The position numbers and the translations under genes were made by a program. Shown here piece by piece: positions 48,501 to 62,437 of a DNA stretch of 64,000 nt (position 1 is its first letter; every line of letters starts with the position of its first letter). The notes under the pieces are model-generated. The model saw only the letters and a program-made list of their open reading frames with translations, searched no databases and was not told the DNA's origin. Origin of the DNA: Opisthocomus hoazin (lineage: Eukaryota > Chordata > Aves > Opisthocomiformes > Opisthocomidae); contig NC_134420.1 of assembly GCF_030867145.1 (NCBI RefSeq), forward strand, positions 10,932,823 through 10,996,822. The letters run 5' to 3'.

Positions 48501-51500
48501 AAGGGAGTACAGTGGCAGCCCACAGCAAACCAGTTTAAAAATAATTTCACAAAGGAGGAATGTATGCATGTATTTGATGGGGAGGTGTGAAGGGTCGCAT
48601 TCTCTTCTAGTGATGCACTGAGAACTGTGGGTAGCTCCTGTTCCAGACAAGGAGAGTTATTCATGAGAGGGCTTTGTAACTTTTGCTGAGTACTCTGGCC
48701 CCAATTCGGCAAAACAAAGCACTTTTAAGTCCTTGCTTAATATTTGTGATCCCAGTGACCTGAAGCTAGTGGAATTTTGATTGCTGAGAGCTAGAATCTT
48801 CAGCACATCTCAGAATTATGCCCTGTATTCTCAGCATGATAAGGGTGCAGATATGATTTGGGTTTTTGTTTGTTTGTCTTTCTGATGATATTGGACACAG
48901 GTCCATTCTTCTGTCACCAGTGCCTGCTTTTTGATGTCTAAATACAAACCTTGAATAGTACTGAGAGATACATATATTTTTTAACCATTTCTTTCATGGA
49001 TAATAACCTCAGTTGAAAGATTTAGAATTATGAATGAAATAGAGCCTCTCGATCTCTACTTCCTTCATTTAACTTTAGTTGATATTAATCAAAGAGATGT
49101 TTTTCCTTTCAAAGTTTGATGGCACTAGTGCCTATAAGAATTTACAGACAATTCACTTGTAAGATCATTATATCTTTATTTGTGCAAGCAAAAATACTGA
49201 GCTGTCTGTTTACTATTATTAGCCAAGAAAATTCTGAAGTATCTGTATTGTCTTCTGCAGTTTAAAACCCTGTAGTATTTATGCTCAAAATAAATTCCCA
49301 GTCATAAGTATGGGGTAAGTCATAAGATATACCACCTTCTGTGTGTTGTTAGGTAGTTCAGGGAACATGAGTTTGGCATAAGGATGTCTGATGATTTTCA
49401 TTTGTTACATCTCTTTTTGTTATCAATGAATAGAAAAATATTTCCTTCTTATTTCACACAAACTTAAATGGAGGCAAACTTGAAGCAGGAAAGAAAACAG
49501 TAAGAAAAAAAACCTGAAAATTCTTAATTTGACTTTGTCTCAATCACTAGACATGAAGCTGATGTTCTTTCCCAGTAAAAACACATTACCGTCTTCAAAA
49601 TGTTTCTACACAGGAGAGGACTGTCCTCCTGACCCACCTTAGATTACAACTATGGAAACTCAGAACATGTGCCTTACACATGGACCCAGTTCTTGAGAGT
49701 TCTGAGGGATGATGACCATCCACTGCCGTGTAAAGTGTGAGACTTTGAGGATGCTTAGAGGTCTGCCAGTCTGAACAGTCAGTTAAATAGCTTGGGGTAA
49801 CTGAAGCACACATATGGAGTACGCCTAGTCTCAGGAAATCACATAACGTATAATTGCTGGCTGACTCTGCCTGAGCTCCAGCGCTTCAGAATTTTTACCC
49901 TTATAGAACTAGTTTTCTTAAGGTGACAGTTCTTTTGCTTGCCAAGATTAAAGAGTGTGCATATATGGTTTTTTCCTAGTGCTTTGATAGAGGCAAATCA
50001 AATAAAGGTATGCCAAAATGTGTGAATTTCACTGTCATTGAATTTTCCTACAGAATTTAAAATTATTTGCTGTAGAAGGTATATGTTACCAGTAATGGTG
50101 TAGCTGTGATAATCTAAGGATGGAGGCAAGATGTGATACGTAGTGAGGCATTTAGACTGGTGAGAGAAGATGTCACCAATACTGTCATCAAGAAACTTAC
50201 AGTGGTATATATGGTATGGCTGTATATTTGGCCGTATAAACTAAATATCTGGTATAATTAACTGAACTCCTGAACAATTGCTTTAGATCTGTGTTTAACT
50301 TAAAGATTATGGCTTTTATGTCACACCTGAAGTATTGCTTGTCAGCCTGAAAGTTTGTGTGGTTTTGTTTGGATTGTGTGAATTTTTGTTTGTTTGTTTC
50401 TCTCTTGTCTGTATATAAGAAGTATTTATATAAATAACATAAAGAATGCCATAGAAGAATGCTTCATTGATTTTTTTCCCATTCCATATCTGCTTAAAAT
50501 TGTCAGTTCATGGAGGCAGTAGCTACCAAAGCTGATTACGAAATAACTTTGGAACCTGCCTGCTTTTCTGGTGTGAATAGTACTTGCTAAGCAAAGGAAC
50601 AGTAAAATTTCCAAAAGAAAGAGTGAGAAAACTAGTTTAAAAGTCCTAATGTCACAATCACCAAGGAAGCCACATCTTTAAAAATGGCATCAAGTTAGTT
50701 ACGGGGACAGTACTAGATGTCAGTTTGTGTGCATGTATCTTTTGGAAAGTAAGTAGTGAGCCACTCTGGCTGAATGAAAAGATTTAAGGGGTTATATGAT
50801 CCAAATGGCTCTTACACAATTTAGACACATGCTATTTTTAGTTGCTAGAGTTTAATGTTAATCTTCTTTAGGAAGTACATAAACAGAAACAACTCAGCTG
50901 ATATAAGTAGCTGAGAGTATAGAAATACACAAGAAAATATCTTTCAGTGGTTAGAATACTCAAATCCAGCAAAACAGTTAGCTGATCCTCTCTTCAAAAG
51001 TAAAAAATTGAGGAAGACAGAGTTGGTTTAACAAGGTTAAGTTGTCTTGTGCAGCAGTCTCTGTAGCACCGGATACGGAAGAAACTTTATCTTGGAGATG
51101 GTCTTAGCCAGAAATTAAGATGAGATCTCACACTGGAGGTTTCAAAATAAACTCATGAGCAGCGGAAGTCAACAGGGCCAAGCGGAATATTTTGAGTTTG
51201 AAAAGAGGTTAAGGCTTTATGAAATACTCCAGTAGAGAAAAAAAAGGTGTTGCTTTAAAAAAAAAAATCCCTACTTCTGAGCATTGCAAAACTTCAGAAA
51301 TTTCTAGGGATGGTTTTGCATTGTTTAAAACAATCAAACAAAAAAACATGTAAATCATACAGTTAGAATTCACACAAATTTTTGCAAAGAGAATTGGTCT
51401 GATGGAATTCTTTGTGTCATTAAAGCAGTGGTTGAAGAAGACCTGGTTTGATATTATTTAGATTTTTCCCAAAAGCTTTGAGTTAAATTTAAGCGTTCAC

Positions 51501-53067
51501 AAAATGAGAGAAAAAATACTGTCTCAGATCAAAAACTGATTGAGATGGGGAAACAATATTAGGATTAAGTCATCAGCTAGCATTTTGGTTAAAAGTTAAT
51601 CCAGGTGCAGAAAGCATTTCAGTGTACTAGGACCTAGAGTGTCAGTGTATTCATGAATTGTATTTAGGTGTTAGTTGTGTATCAGGCTATATGTAAAAGG
51701 AACCATTGGGTTCAAACAGAAGTTGTAATGTCTGAATCATGGTAGATAAATAACCATAGCAGGCAAACTAATATTTATGCAAAGTAGTGTGCATTGAAGA
51801 AGAAAATTTGAATTACTTATACATCTGGGTTTCAAATTAGATGCATCTGCTCAGGAAAAAAACTTCGCAAATAATTTTCAAAGGCCCAGTGGACATTTCT
51901 GTTCCTTTCATAAGGAAGATGTAAATTATGTTAAACACAAGAGTAAAATGAAGAATGTTATGGTGATTCTTATAATCCCCTTGTGTATATCAGTGATACA
52001 GTCTTCTAAGGAATACTGTATGCTATGTGGATCCAGCATACACCTGTAAAGTACGTAACCAAATGGAAGGATTGAGGGGAGTACAGTGAGAATGATCAAA
52101 AGCCTAAAAAAAAAAATCTCCCATGAAGTCAAAAGAAGGGGGGAAATGCGATTGCTTATGCCAGAGAGAACAGGAATGAAGACGTGAGTACAATCGATTA
52201 TGTACATGAGGTGATAAATTGTAAATAAAAACTGTAAAAGTAGAGCAAATAGAAGTATTCTATCTGACTAGTTCTTAAAGAAACAAAAGAATATTAAATG
52301 AAATCAAAATTTGAAATTCAGGACTGAGAAAAGATAGCTGATTTTAGCGTGCATCTCATTGAAACACAGGGTATTAAGACAAAAAGACTCAGAGATATTA
52401 GAATTTGTATTATATATAATTCTTCCATAAAGTGAGATTGTTTGTTGCTGTGCTTGTTGTTCTTGAGAAAATAATATTGGTGCTGGAGTGCTGGGAGGAG
52501 GGAGGTGGTGTAATTTAGAGAGCTTTTCGCAATTTGGAGAGCTAGCAAAGTTTCATCAGCCATTTTTATTTCTAACTTTTTGGGCTTTGTCCTCTGTGAG
52601 AGGGTTTTAAAGCTACTCAAGGTCACATATGTTTCTAGTTCTGGTAACACGATCTATTTTCATCGAAGTTTCTTGTCAAAAGACGGCGTCAATCTTTCTG
52701 GCATTGCTTAACACTGCTCTGTGTGGGGACTTTTAACTACGTAGCTGAGAAGTTAGTGCCATCTCATGGTAACCATGGAAAATTACAGGTGATTTGTGGT
52801 AAGGTTTTGGCGTTTGTAATTTAATGGCCATTGCAAATGTTTTCTAGTTCAAAATCATTTTTATATGCTTGTACATACCTCTCACATTTAACTCTTCAGT
52901 GTTTGTTATTTATCTAGGGACCAACACAAGTATTTTTAAGCCTGGAGTACTGATACTTGTCAGTTAGCCTCTGAAGTCCAAACATTGTGGTATGTAGTAC
53001 CTATATATTTGTCACCTACAAAACAGTTATTTAACATTATTGTCTGTCCTGTTTTTACTTGTTTTAG

Positions 53068-53282
53068 GTACAAAGTCAGCTACAGAGTATGCTAATGGTG
53101 GTTATGATATTGTGTCACCTGCTCCATCAGTATACCTGGGGACATTTCAAATTTTGCATCTCCTGGAAGATCTAAAGATGGCACTGGAAATGCTAGAGGA
53201 TCCTCAAGAGAAAGAAGCATTGCGCAATCAAATTCCAGGGGCCACAGCAGTGTGTATACGGGAGTGGTTTGAAGAAAATCTG
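53068..53282 (+). CDS. PPFIBP2: Liprin-beta-2, second coding exon
   Basis: The exon follows the acceptor TTACTTGTTTTAG and ends at the donor CTG/GTGAGTAG. It starts with the last two bases of the split glycine codon and then encodes 71 residues from TKSATEYANGG to IREWFEENL, ending in phase 0. The segment LHLLEDLKMALEMLEDPQE and the QIPGATA...REWFEENL end match the liprin-beta N-terminal region, and the EWFEE ending favours beta-2 over beta-1, whose corresponding segment differs as I recall it. Together with the previous exon this gives residues 1-93. The one acidic Leu-rich stretch probably begins a helix leading into the coiled coil encoded downstream. Confidence 0.95.
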
Positions 53283-54839
53283 GTGAGTAGTTATTTATAG
53301 CTTTTCCATTTTGTTTGTAAACAGCATTAGTTCAAGTATTTTGATACTGCAATTATTTTTATAATATCTGAAATTTGCATACTTGGAGAACTGCAGGGGA
53401 CGGTGAGCAATCATAGAATGGTGAGGATGTTAGCACTTCATGTGCTGATTACTAAAGCAATACAGATACAGGAATATAAGAAGTTGGTAAAAGAACTTCT
53501 TTTGTGCTTGGTGAGAGAAAAGATAGTAAGAATGAACTACCAAAAACACCTTTTCTGTGTGTGTGTTTGGTTTGGTTTGGTTGGTCCTTTGCTGGAGATA
53601 GCAAGCAAGTTTATAACTAGTTATAAAACTTATTGGTTTTAAACCACCAGTTTGGAATATGGTGGCATTGTCTGTTGAAGGGACAAATTCAAATTTGTTG
53701 ATTCCTCACTACATTTCCTTTACCTCAGCTATTAGTATTACGAATTTCCAAAGTATCTTGCACACCAGGCAGTGCTGGTAAGCACAGGGAACCTCTAGCT
53801 TCTCAATGCGAGACATTCATATTGGGATAGATGGGGAATAAATGTGACTATATTGGAAAAGATTGAGGTGTACCAGGTGAGGAGCAGATCTTCAGACAGA
53901 ACTTAAGAGACACATTGGATGTAAAGGAAGAGAAACGAGAATTTGGTACCAGCTTTGAAAGTAAATGGTGAAGGCGATGTTTAATTTGGATTTGCTGTTG
54001 TCACCATTTAGAGCAGCATGGCAATAAACAGAGTGGCAGATGCGTTATCCAGTGTGCAAGATTTTGAGTCCGTATCATAAGGCCAGCTCTTACTGAATTC
54101 CTGTTTTAGCAGAAATTTTAATACTTTTCCAAAGCTTTGCAACAGCTGAAAGATATTTCTAATGTATAAAAGACATAAATTTTCAGAGTTGTTCACAATA
54201 AAGTTGGCCCTGAACCACCAGGTTGGAGAGTATGAATCTGATGGCCTGGCTTTTGGCCCCTCTGTTGCAGAAGTATTTTATTTTTAAAAAATGCAAATAA
54301 TTTTTAAGCATGCACACAACTTCCGTGGACTTCAGGTGTGGAAGAGCTTTCTCCACTGAGAAGCAGCAGTTTAACTTGGAAATTGAGAAGAAATCTGGTA
54401 AAACGCAGCTCAGTTCAGTGAAATGGAATAGGTTATTCCTTAATTTTAGCCTGGAGCCGTGAAACGTGATACTTAATATGTGAAAAAGGATAGTCAAGGT
54501 AGTAAGCTATAGAGAATGAGAACTCCGTACCTCAATGAATCCATTCACATTGGAAGCCTCAAACAAAGTTTGGTAATCATTAGTCTGTGAAATGTTGGAG
54601 TGTCATAAAAAAACCCTGCTCAGTTCCCACGGTTTAAACATATCAACACTGAAGCAGTTTGATGATTTATTAAAAACATAATTAACTAGAAATCAGTGAA
54701 CTGTGTATTTAGGATCAACATCAGCAATACAACAGATAAACCAGAATACGAGATGCTTAAGAAATGTTAAGGGACACCTACAAATTTCTAAATGCAGTTC
54801 TATAACTAATTCCAAAAAGTTAAAATAGCACAGACATGC

Positions 54840-55095
54840 ACACATACACATTCACAGTTAGAGGCGCACCTTTGCTCTCTCACACCTGGCGTTGGTTACA
54901 AGCAGAAACAGCCTCTTCTGTGGATGTGGGTTCCCCTATTACACACATCTCCATGTGGGACACGTGGGTGCTTTAGCTTTTGTGTGTACCCGTGGAGCTC
55001 CCTACAGTCTGCTAACCCATGTGTTGGTGAGCAGGCACCCCACAAGTTCACACGGGCACCCCAGGGGTGTGGGCCCCAATTGTTGCAACTGCTAA
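54840..55095. other. GC-rich patch, possible LTR remnant
   Basis: About 250 bases are clearly richer in GC and CpG than the flanks, with a CACGTG at 54961-54966 and repeated CACCCC words near 55037 and 55058. Open frames run on both strands. The composition recalls an LTR or an exapted regulatory element, but I cannot identify ends, a family or a target duplication. Confidence 0.3.
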
Positions 55096-55501
55096 CCATC
55101 AGGTAAAACATCATTACATACAAAATGCCAGGTGCTTTCAAGGGCAATTTGCTACAAGTGTCTCTCCTAAGCATTCTCTTTAAAGCGTAAGCTAATAATT
55201 CGGTACAGAGATTTGGCATACATTTGAATTGTTGTATTCAACTGAAATGTTACATAAAACAATGTTTGATATCAGTAACAATAGTTGAATTGTAACTAAC
55301 TTTGCAGTGGATGGTGAACTGAGGCTTTTGGGCTTTTCTTTAGAGCTATTATAGCTCAGATTGGAGGGGGATTTTCTTTTTTGGGGATTAATTCCACATC
55401 TGTTTATTTTTGGGGTCCATGCACCTTCTTTTGAAGCTGGAGGCTGCTCTAGTATGTACTGAATAAGCCACTGGCTTTAGAGAATACAGAAACTGCCTTC
55501 A

Positions 55502-55532
55502 TTTTTTTTTTCTTTTTTTTTTTTTTTTTTTT
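55502..55532. repeat. T tract (T10-C-T20)
   Basis: Ten T bases, one C and twenty T bases in a row. On the minus strand this would be an A tail, but no retroposon body is recognised beside it. Confidence 0.9.
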
Positions 55533-58500
55533 GGTAGCATTGTACAGGAATAGGTGAGGTCAAAAATACACCTAGCTTATCCTGACTAGGAGTACATTAG
55601 AAACTAAAGATACAAAAAGTAACCTGATGTTTATTTTAAGACCAGATAAGCATACTCCTATCAAGAAAAGAGCAAGTGTTATTTTATGATTCTTCTTCAC
55701 TTAAAGGCGTGCTTGAAAATTGTATTAAAAATCATTGCAGCTGCCATGCATAATAAAGAATACAAACAATATATCTTATGGAAATAACTTGAATGTGTGT
55801 TTTGCTACTGCTCTGTATTGGCTTTTATGAGAAACCATAGAAAAGGGAGTCAGTAAGATGGCCCAGGTTCCCAGTGGATAGTATCAAACAACAGCATTTA
55901 ACAACTAGCATTTTGGTTTCAGCAGAAATATGGAATAGAAGTCCCAATTATTTTCTTGTGTGCTCCTTCTGCGTTAGCAATCATCATAACCTAGTGCAGC
56001 CCTGAAAGCTCTCTGAGGCAGAGTATGGCTATCCACACTAGTTCTATCTGAGCCACACAGCAGTAGTTGGGATTGCAGGTCAGAGGACAGAAAGTGACTG
56101 AACCTTCTTTGTATTGTTTGTTTGTATTGGAGCATCGTCTAGAAACTAGAGCTCAACTGTACTGGAATGTGAAAAATAAATTCTGCAGAAAATTGCCCTG
56201 TGGCCTTATAATTCCAGTAGCTTTGCAGCTTTGGTAGTTGCCACTTAGTGTGCTGAACTACACCTAGTGTTTAAATAAATAAGCCTTTTGGTCAGCTTTG
56301 AGGCACATTGGCCAATTACTGATCAGTCAGGAAGATCCTGTGCTGACTGTAGATACTATGGCTGGCCTCACTAGAGCCTTACCTTCCTTCAGTTCCATAG
56401 TACCGAACTATGGAATTTACCAGACATGAAATATCACCAAGTTGTGTTTTGCAGTTTGGTTTTTTTTGTTTGTGTTTTTTGGGGGTGGTTTTTGTTGTTT
56501 TTTTGTTTTAGCAGTTGTAGCTGTTATGTTCTTTGGTCTGTCTGCTTTAGGTGTGAAAACCAAGGATGTGGGAAAATTTACATAAGCCTAGAGTGTGAAA
56601 AGTTTAAACATTGTGTTTCATACCTGATATTACCTCACTTCCTCTTTTGGAAGCATCTGCTTTATTCCTTTTTTATGGAACCATGGGTAGGGATTTACTG
56701 TTTCAGCGATTTGATGGAGTTGGATTTTGGGCTTATCATCTACAACCCCCTAAAGAAGAGGCACACCATTTGTGGAACGAAAGGTGTGCTTTTCGAAAAG
56801 GGTCCTTTTTGCATTTCTGTGGTCTGGGATCTGTGAACATATCAGGTTCCTGAGTTTACAGTATAACTGGGCACAGTAGCTGTGCTGCCACTGCTTTGAG
56901 ATAGGCAAAATAGGTTTGGCAAAGTTAGCGCTGAATTTAGAAAGATTCTACTCGTCATAGAATGAGAATTTAACAGTTGCTGTAGTTGCACAAATCTTTT
57001 GACAAAGCTAAAATGGAATAAAGCATCATTAATTATAGATATTTAACTACTTAAGAACTGTATTAAAAAATTTTGCCTCGAAGCTCATATGTCTGAGTGT
57101 TTTATGTGCTTTACCATTATAAATTCTTTGGCCTTAAAAACAGAATAAAAAGACCTGGGGATTATCATGGAGGGTTGCTATAAAACAGTTTTGTGTATAG
57201 TTCCAATGCTTCTTGTTAAATATTTTAGTATTGCTAGTGACCACGTGACATATCACAAAGCAGGCAGTAATTTCAGCATTAAAAATTAACTGCTGCAGTA
57301 ACAACTGACTATGTTTGACTCGGTGAGCTGTAAGAGAACGTACTTAGTTACAGTTTTATTTCATAACTAAATTAACTTCTACACTGTTTTGTTTATTTTA
57401 ATTCTATACAACTTTATGAAACCCCTTTCTGAATAAAGAGGAAGCCTAGTGTTCTTACAGTGGTCCTAAAATGATTTTAAGCATGAGTGAAAGCCTTATT
57501 TCTAGAACTGCAAAATATTATCTTCCTTCCAGTGGATCATTTATATTTAAAGCAAGGCACTTCACCATGTAGCTTTATATACTGACCCTTAAAATGCTGA
57601 TTCTTGAAAACTCATTGGTATTTTCCTCATTATGCTTTTTCTCGGAAGCCTAATGCTGAAAATCTTCCTGAATGTTTTAAATTTGAGGAAACAGGAAGGG
57701 GAGAACGACAGAAGAAATAGTAATGTGTTGTAGAGGTAACTGTTAAATTGATTTGCCTTGTGATATATGCCGTGCTTTGTCTGATTTCATGCTCTGTTCT
57801 TTTGTAGTGCTAAAACTAGACTTTTTAGCAGAAATAGGATAAATTTCTTAGAGTCTTGATTGCCATTTGGTCATGATTAATGTTCAGAAGAGATTGTTTC
57901 CACTGTGTGTTAAAATAGAGGAATTTTTTTCCCTAGTAGCTTCAGAGGGACTTGGATTAAAACAGTAAACCTCAGTTCAGAATTCTGACTTGGTGGAGTT
58001 TGTGAAGTTTTGAAATTACTTCAAATTTTTATTTTAAGCGTGTGTTGAAGTGCTCTGCTGAAACTTAATCACTGTTCTCTTTATTTCACTTTTGTCTAAG
58101 TTTCATTTTAGAGTTATCTGTCCAGAACAGAGGCAGAAAATGACTGCAATACAGGGCACTTAAATATACTTGGAAAAATGCTTTTATAAAATTCTCAGTA
58201 GAATTTTTCAGTAACAGCTGAGTGGGAAGAGAATATATTCTGAGCAATGCCAGTTAAAGCCAGTGGATTTATCTGCTGATAGATTTGACTGTGGTACTCA
58301 ACTGTTGGGAGTCACGATGGAGCTATGTATAGCTGAATCTTCCCATTGCCAAGTGGTGTTAACACATGTTAAATTGAAAATGGACCAGTAGAGCCTGCTT
58401 GGAACAGTGTAGAAAAGCCGTCATTCCATAAGCATTCATGTTTATTTTTGCCAACTTGAAACACTAGATGGATGTGTTTTCTGAAGAGTAGTCAGAGTCT

Positions 58501-61500
58501 CAAGTTGTATGACCCAGTCCTCTGCTGTGCTCTGGTGCCTTACCAATGAGCTGATGATGCAAGGAAGCCCTGAACTGGAAGATCTGATCCTCTCAGTGTT
58601 CCCTAAGCATGTTAGAGCAATTCACAGCACACAAGAAACAGCAATGTCCTTCATATGTGCAGCTGTTTATGAATACTAGAAAGTGCCTTGGAGCTAGTGG
58701 AAAGGGGGTGTGCACAGCTTGCATGGAATTTTTCTGAACCAGGCCTAATTTTTTTAATGTTCTGTGGTTGCTCTGTCTGGGAGTCAATCCTATCATGTCT
58801 GACTGTGACTGCTCACTGTAATAGCAGTCAGCAGAGGTAAGAAAGTCTGCTCTGCATGAAGAACTAATAGAAGCTTAAAATAGCTTTGAAATAAGTGAGG
58901 CTGATTTACATCTCTTCCTTAAGATTACATGGTGAGTTTAGTTTCGAGCATTTTCTTTCACCCTTGTAATGGTCAGCAGTGCTTAACAGAGCCACCTTTA
59001 AGCTACAATGACTAGAACTGATTAAATAGAATTGTGTAATGGCCTTAGGCTTTGAGTATTCATGGAAGAAAGGTGATATTCCTGTTATAATTGCAGGGCC
59101 TGTGTTTTTATACCTTAAGTTTTCCAAGATTTCAAGATAGTCTACGAACATTTTGTGAAGTTTAGCCCTTGGGAGCAATCCTCACCTACGTGGACTATTC
59201 ACACCTTGATACTGTCAGAGGAAATAGAGGAAGCCATGACTGTATACAGAAATTGCATGTTAGCCTTCAGAAGGGTTGGTATGATTTATTCTGTTCCGTT
59301 TGTCTAAGACTCTTTCAGCTGCTGGCCTCATTGACTTCCTTTGCACTAAGTGGCTGAATATCACCTTAGTTCATCTTTCCTTCTGTGGCTAATGTTATGT
59401 ATGGTGTCCCTTTTTCATTTCACATTATGCTTTGTCACTAGAATTTCCAGCTGCATTGCTTTTCACTGTTTTAAATATGATACACTGTATTAATTTAACA
59501 AACATTGATGTATAAATCTAAGTGCTATGAAGTAGCTACTTTTTTAAGTGTAGCTAGAGGAAGCATCAGAAAATGTTTTCCATAAAGTAAAAAGAGGGAT
59601 TGGTAAGAAAGATTTATTTCATTAAATAATCGTGTTAACAGATAAGGTATAAAGATAATGGTCACATAAAAAAGCTGGGGGCAAAATTTTGTTTTTAAAG
59701 GTCCTGTGTTGTTTTGCAGGTATTACTTAAATGTTAGAGGAAGGGTGTAAGTTGGAAGTGTTTCTGTGTATAACCTTTGTTCAGATTTCACAGAATTTGG
59801 GTAGGTTGATATATCTCATTTGCTAAATGCTATCAGTTATGACAAACATAGCAATAATATAATTCACAACAAAATTATTTCATTCTCCTTTGGAATAGTA
59901 CGCTAATAATAGTGGTAGAGACCTGTATTTAGTTAAAATGCAACTAAATATATTTTCAGTCTTTGTGATCTTTCAAAAATGGAAATAAATTCTACTTATT
60001 TTAGAGAGTATACAACATGTTGGCATGCTACTCTTCCTCATAAGTAGATAAACATGTGCTTTGTTTTGCTGAAATAATGAAATGCTTAAGAAGAAAATAA
60101 TAAATATTTGTATATTCCTTATCAGAAATAAGGACTTGTAAAGGTTTATCTGCAGCTTATTCTGTTTTGAGGTTTTTTACATTTTTTTCTGTTCTGAAAT
60201 TTAAGAGAGAAGATTTGATGTGTGTTATACTGAGGAGAGGCAAAAGTGTTACCTGGTAATGTCCTTGGTGCTTGTGCAAATATTTGGTTAATATCCTGTT
60301 TCAAGTGTTTCATATATTGATTTACAGCATATTTAGTAATTTCAGCAGTGCTTTGAAACCGTTCAGACTGAAAACTGAACCTGATTTATTGTAATATGCT
60401 GTGTGGTAAAATGTAAATATATTTCTTTAAATATTTTCTTTACATATCAGTGTATGCTTTTCTTGTCTACAGCAACAGGGGGGAGTGTTCACAGTGGTTT
60501 TGTTGTTCTGTTAAGTAGAAAATATTTTTTAGTTTTTATGCAAAAACATAGTACTCAAGTTTCTTGCAAACTATATTTTCTTCTAAATAAGTTTCATTCA
60601 AAAAGCTACAGGTCTTCTAGAGCTTGGGCTAGAAAAAGTATTTCCGCATATGTCAAGAAACATTTGAAACTGCCAAGAATGTGCAAATGTCTGTGAATGA
60701 ATTAATAAACAGTAAATTCATCTAAGCATCAGTAAACATTCTTTAGGCAAGCCAAGGGAAGAGAGCTAGTTATTACTTGAGCAATAGCCAGAAAGGAATA
60801 GTAGTGCTAGAGACATGTGATATCATACAGCCTGCAGATGGGAATGACTCCAAATATGTCAGCACCTGTTTGAAGTGCTATCTCCCCCTGCCCCGAATAA
60901 GCAGTAAGGGTGAGGACTCACCATGCTGGCTTGGAACTAATGGCCATCTAAGTATGACTATTTCTGAAATACAGATTTTAATCAAAGAAGCCATTTGGAT
61001 TGAGCCAACTTTATGCTGGGAAATGAGTATTTGTTCATCTATCTGCATAATATTATTTCTAGTCTGTTTCCCAGGATACTTGGTGGTTCGGTTTTTTGTT
61101 TTAATTATCACAAGTAAAGCAAATGTGCTCATATACAGAATGCAGGGGTTTATTTTCTTTTATTCCAAGAGTTTCATCTTTCTCTGTCACTTAAACATTG
61201 TCGGTTAGTCATGATTAAGGTACTAAGACAAATTATCTTGCTAGAAATGCTTGATCTAGATTTCTGAAGCTACTCCTCACCTTGTAAAAAGTATTTCTTC
61301 ATCCATTGTCTTTTGCACAAACGGCCTGAATTTCTTTTTACACAAGTATTCCTGTGCAGGCATGTTCTCATATTCTCTCTCTTTCTTCAATCTGAAGCTC
61401 TTGCATTTTTCTGCAGTGTGAGAATGACAGGTGTGTGAATTGGCATGCTGAGGAAATTTTTCCCTTTTAAAACCTGGTCCTAGTCTCTTTATTTCCGAAG

Positions 61501-62399
61501 CAGCCTGAACATTAGGATTGGGAAGAGCACAGAGTCATGGATGTAGGAAAAGTTGATACAAATTCTTGGGAATAAGTAAATTTTTGTTTCATGTCGATAC
61601 TCAGCTGGACTCTCCTGGTGAGGCTGGGAAGACGCGTAGCTGGTTATTTCAGTTCTTGGCCTGAAAGGCCAATTTTATGTTCTTTTAGTCTTTTCAGAGG
61701 CTAATGAGTTTTGAAACTAAAATAATCTGAAAGTTATTGCTGAAGAGGAAGAGAGGTGCTATGCTCCAGGTACCTGGACCTGATGGTGGCTGAAGAACTC
61801 CTGCTCTGCTTCCTATTCCCTTGCCCTTGAACCTTCCAGGCAATGCAGTGCCAATACAAGAATGCTATTAACAGTTTGCATTTGTGCTGCTCTGAAAGAT
61901 CAAAAAAGAAACAAAAGGTGGTTTAGCACAAATTTAACTGAATAAAAAGTAAAATTGCTAAAATAACAGTATTAAATATAATTTTACAATGTTCATAGGG
62001 GCTCAGCTGGGTGGGAGAAAGAGGGACAGTGGTGGAAAAGCAAACAGCTTTGTGCTTCCTCAGCTCCAGTGTTGATAGGAGAAGAGGGAATACACCAGAC
62101 AGGAAGATTGCCTTCCCTCCACAGTTCTAAGAGGATTTGTGGATGTTTTCTTGGCACTTCATAGGTTTGAAAGGGAGGCACATAAGAAGTGTAGCTGATT
62201 GTTTAAAGCATTCTGTTACTTTCAGTTTCAAAGCTGTTACAGCATGTCTGTTTACCATTTGAAACAGATTTAAAATCTTGTTTGAAATATTTGACATTCT
62301 GACTAATAAAGTAATGGGTTGCTTAGCTGAGTGTTTTTTATGGGTTGTGCATCAGCAGATGTTCATGTGGCTGGCACCTTTGGTGTTCTGCAAATGGAG

Positions 62400-62437
62400 T
62401 TTTTAGTTCTATCAACAGTTTTTAGTTCTATCAGTAG
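62400..62437. repeat. 19-bp tandem duplication, imperfect
   Basis: The unit TTTTTAGTTCTATCAACAG at 62400-62418 is followed at once by TTTTTAGTTCTATCAGTAG at 62419-62437, with two differences. It is a local duplication with some divergence. Confidence 0.9.

Larger units (their letters stand above)
36411..53067 (+). other. PPFIBP2: PPFIBP2 intron 2 (about 16.7 kb)
   Basis: The intron is a GT-AG type, GTATAA at the left and TTTTTACTTGTTTTAG at the right. It contains a CA microsatellite, a 19-bp tandem duplication and a 1.66 kb CR1 fragment. Otherwise it is AT-rich and without recognisable genes; open frames outside the CR1 have no domain resemblance. Confidence 0.85.

Noticed and set aside
54590..54660. 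CACGGTTTAAAC near 54.63 kb as the edge of a bird ERVL-type LTR
   Set aside because: Only a dozen bases resemble what I remember of such LTRs; no matching second edge or target duplication was found.
56426..56836. A 136-residue hydrophobic frame
   Set aside because: The hydrophobic start is a translation of G/T-rich simple sequence (TTTTTTGTTTGTG...); no family resemblance.
60777..61208. A 143-residue open frame with hydrophobic stretches
   Set aside because: It lies in an intron, lacks any recognised domain, and its hydrophobic segments come from T-rich DNA.
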